From Hyella sp964606015 (GTDB lineage: Bacteria > Cyanobacteriota > Cyanobacteriia > Cyanobacteriales > Xenococcaceae), in assembly GCA_964606015.1 (NCBI GenBank), contig CAZSEZ010000191.1:1-7647 (forward strand): a DNA stretch of 7,647 nt. Reading direction: 5' to 3'. The translations under genes were made by a program, and so were the position numbers. The notes beneath the pieces are model-generated. The model saw only the letters and a program-made list of their open reading frames with translations. It did no database searches and was not told where the DNA came from. Shown piece by piece: positions 6,626 to 7,647 of this stretch. How positions within the stretch are numbered: the first letter of the stretch is position 1; every line of letters starts with the position of its first letter.

Positions 6626-7647
6626 ATGCAGCACGCTATCCCCACAATGACAGTTCAAGTCTCTGAGAAGAAAACCAGTAAATTTATCGACAATTGGATC
6701 CATGTTCCCTGGATTGTGGCATTTGGTTTGCTATTTGCGATCCCCATGGGAGCGTTTTCCCCCAAAGCCTGGGCTCCCCTGCCAGTCAAAGTTACTAAAA
6801 ACCAACCAGTCAAGGTAACAACCCTCGAACTCGATCCCAAACGACCAGGGGCTCTGAGAATCGATGTCAATCCCAGTTTCTCAAGCAATCATTGGCTGAT
6901 TTACGAACTTAGCTTAGTAGATCAGCAAGGTCAAATTATCACTTCGGCGATTGATGAAGCTTGGAGAGAATCAGGTACTTGGCGTGAAGAAGGTGAATCT
7001 GGCTATTGGTCAAGAGAAGATCTTTTGGGTGGTCTAGACATTAAATCGCCAAAAACAGAAAAAGTAGATCTGGTAATTGCGGTTTTGGAATCAGGGACTA
7101 CTTCTGGTCAACCTGCAGATCTTGAAGTTATTTTTCGGGTTTACATAGCAGATGGGGTAATCCAGACCAAGCACTTGTGGTGGGGAGTAGTCTTCTCAGT
7201 TATCTTGGGTATTTTGGCGCGCATAGCAACCAAATATAGCGGGCACAAAGTTATAGATTGCCAAGTATCTGACAGCGATCCCAAAGGAAGAACTGTTTTG
7301 GGAGGTAACAATCGCTTAATCAGAGTCAGTATCCAAACCAAGCTTGATGAAAACGTATTTGAATGGACTAGAGCTAACTTGAAAATCAACAATGGTTTAG
7401 GTGAAACGGTTTACCAAGATACCGCTGTAACTAAGTCAAAAATCAAAAAAGTTAGATCGGAAGGCAGCATTGAAAAATGTGGCACAGCAAGCTTCGAGTT
7501 TTTCTTTGTCTTGCAAGAACGCGATTCCTATAGTTTCCAAGTCCAGGTAGAGCCAGATTACCCTGTGGATTGGACTTCTTTGATGGTTAGGGCAGGAGCA
7601 AAAACAGCAAAGAAGATAGACATAATCGAAATCGAGCAAATTTCTAC
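6626..7647 (+). CDS. Unrecognised two-helix membrane protein (3' end cut off)
   Basis: The frame is open from ATG 6626 to the window edge: 340 codons and no stop. ATG 6647 (residue 8) is an equally possible start, since neither has a clear ribosome site. After a lysine-rich N-terminus, a hydrophobic segment lies at about 28-45, followed by an extracytoplasmic stretch of about 135 residues. A second helix at about 184-201 (HLWWGVVFSVILGILARIA) precedes a cytoplasmic part of at least 140 residues. Positive charges flanking the helices fit an N-in, C-in topology. AWA at 48-50 resembles a signal-peptidase site, but the following proline argues against cleavage. The outer part looks beta-rich and contains SGTWREEGESGYWSRED (116-132). 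This tryptophan-acidic-glycine pattern faintly recalls the beta-sandwich of DUF4178-type proteins, a guess only. It is transcribed away from fbp. No function is assigned. Confidence 0.85.
   Translation, partial: MQHAIPTMTVQVSEKKTSKFIDNWIHVPWIVAFGLLFAIPMGAFSPKAWAPLPVKVTKNQPVKVTTLELDPKRPGALRIDVNPSFSSNHWLIYELSLVDQQGQIITSAIDEAWRESGTWREEGESGYWSREDLLGGLDIKSPKTEKVDLVIAVLESGTTSGQPADLEVIFRVYIADGVIQTKHLWWGVVFSVILGILARIATKYSGHKVIDCQVSDSDPKGRTVLGGNNRLIRVSIQTKLDENVFEWTRANLKINNGLGETVYQDTAVTKSKIKKVRSEGSIEKCGTASFEFFFVLQERDSYSFQVQVEPDYPVDWTSLMVRAGAKTAKKIDIIEIEQIS

Noticed and set aside
7141..7392. Minus-strand open frames opposite the membrane gene (also 6655-6888 and 7436-7639)
   Set aside because: They are antisense to a single long plus frame with coherent topology and have no ribosome sites or recognisable motifs.

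Overview
The window is chromosomal DNA from a cyanobacterium. Its main content is a minus-strand cluster in the order fbp, tal, zwf, opcA. This is the oxidative pentose phosphate operon known from Nostoc/Anabaena and relatives. All four products match cyanobacterial versions of their families closely in length and motifs. Six copies of the cyanobacterial HIP1 octamer GCGATCGC also occur (starting at 854, 2026, 3418, 3970, 6462 and 6612). The genus cannot be fixed from what is visible.

Layout. Bases 1-1269 (minus) hold opcA, cut by the left edge. Bases 1296-2825 (minus) hold zwf, followed upstream by a 174-base gap that may carry a zwf promoter. Bases 3000-4139 (minus) hold tal, and 4190-5272 (minus) hold class I fbp. 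Bases 5273 to about 5671 are non-coding, AT-rich, and the likely fbp regulatory region. They contain an NtcA-like palindrome, a 7-bp inverted repeat and a pair of 8-bp direct repeats spaced 11 bp. Bases 5672-6313 (minus) look like a decayed gene of unknown family, with open stretches in three frames broken by stops. Bases 6330-6527 (plus) look like a second, smaller decayed coding remnant. Bases 6626-7647 (plus) are the 5' part of an unrecognised two-helix membrane protein, cut by the right edge.

The four minus-strand genes work together. Zwf oxidises glucose 6-phosphate and makes NADPH at night or in heterocysts. OpcA assembles and activates Zwf. Transaldolase works in the non-oxidative branch. 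Fructose-1,6-bisphosphatase returns triose-derived carbon to fructose 6-phosphate, and so to glucose 6-phosphate, allowing a cyclic pathway. Gaps of 26, 174 and 50 bases and one orientation fit an operon with possible internal initiation before zwf.

I see no clear sign of a new defence, mobile or RNA system. The least explained parts are the decayed coding DNA between fbp and the membrane gene, the membrane gene itself, and the repeats upstream of fbp.
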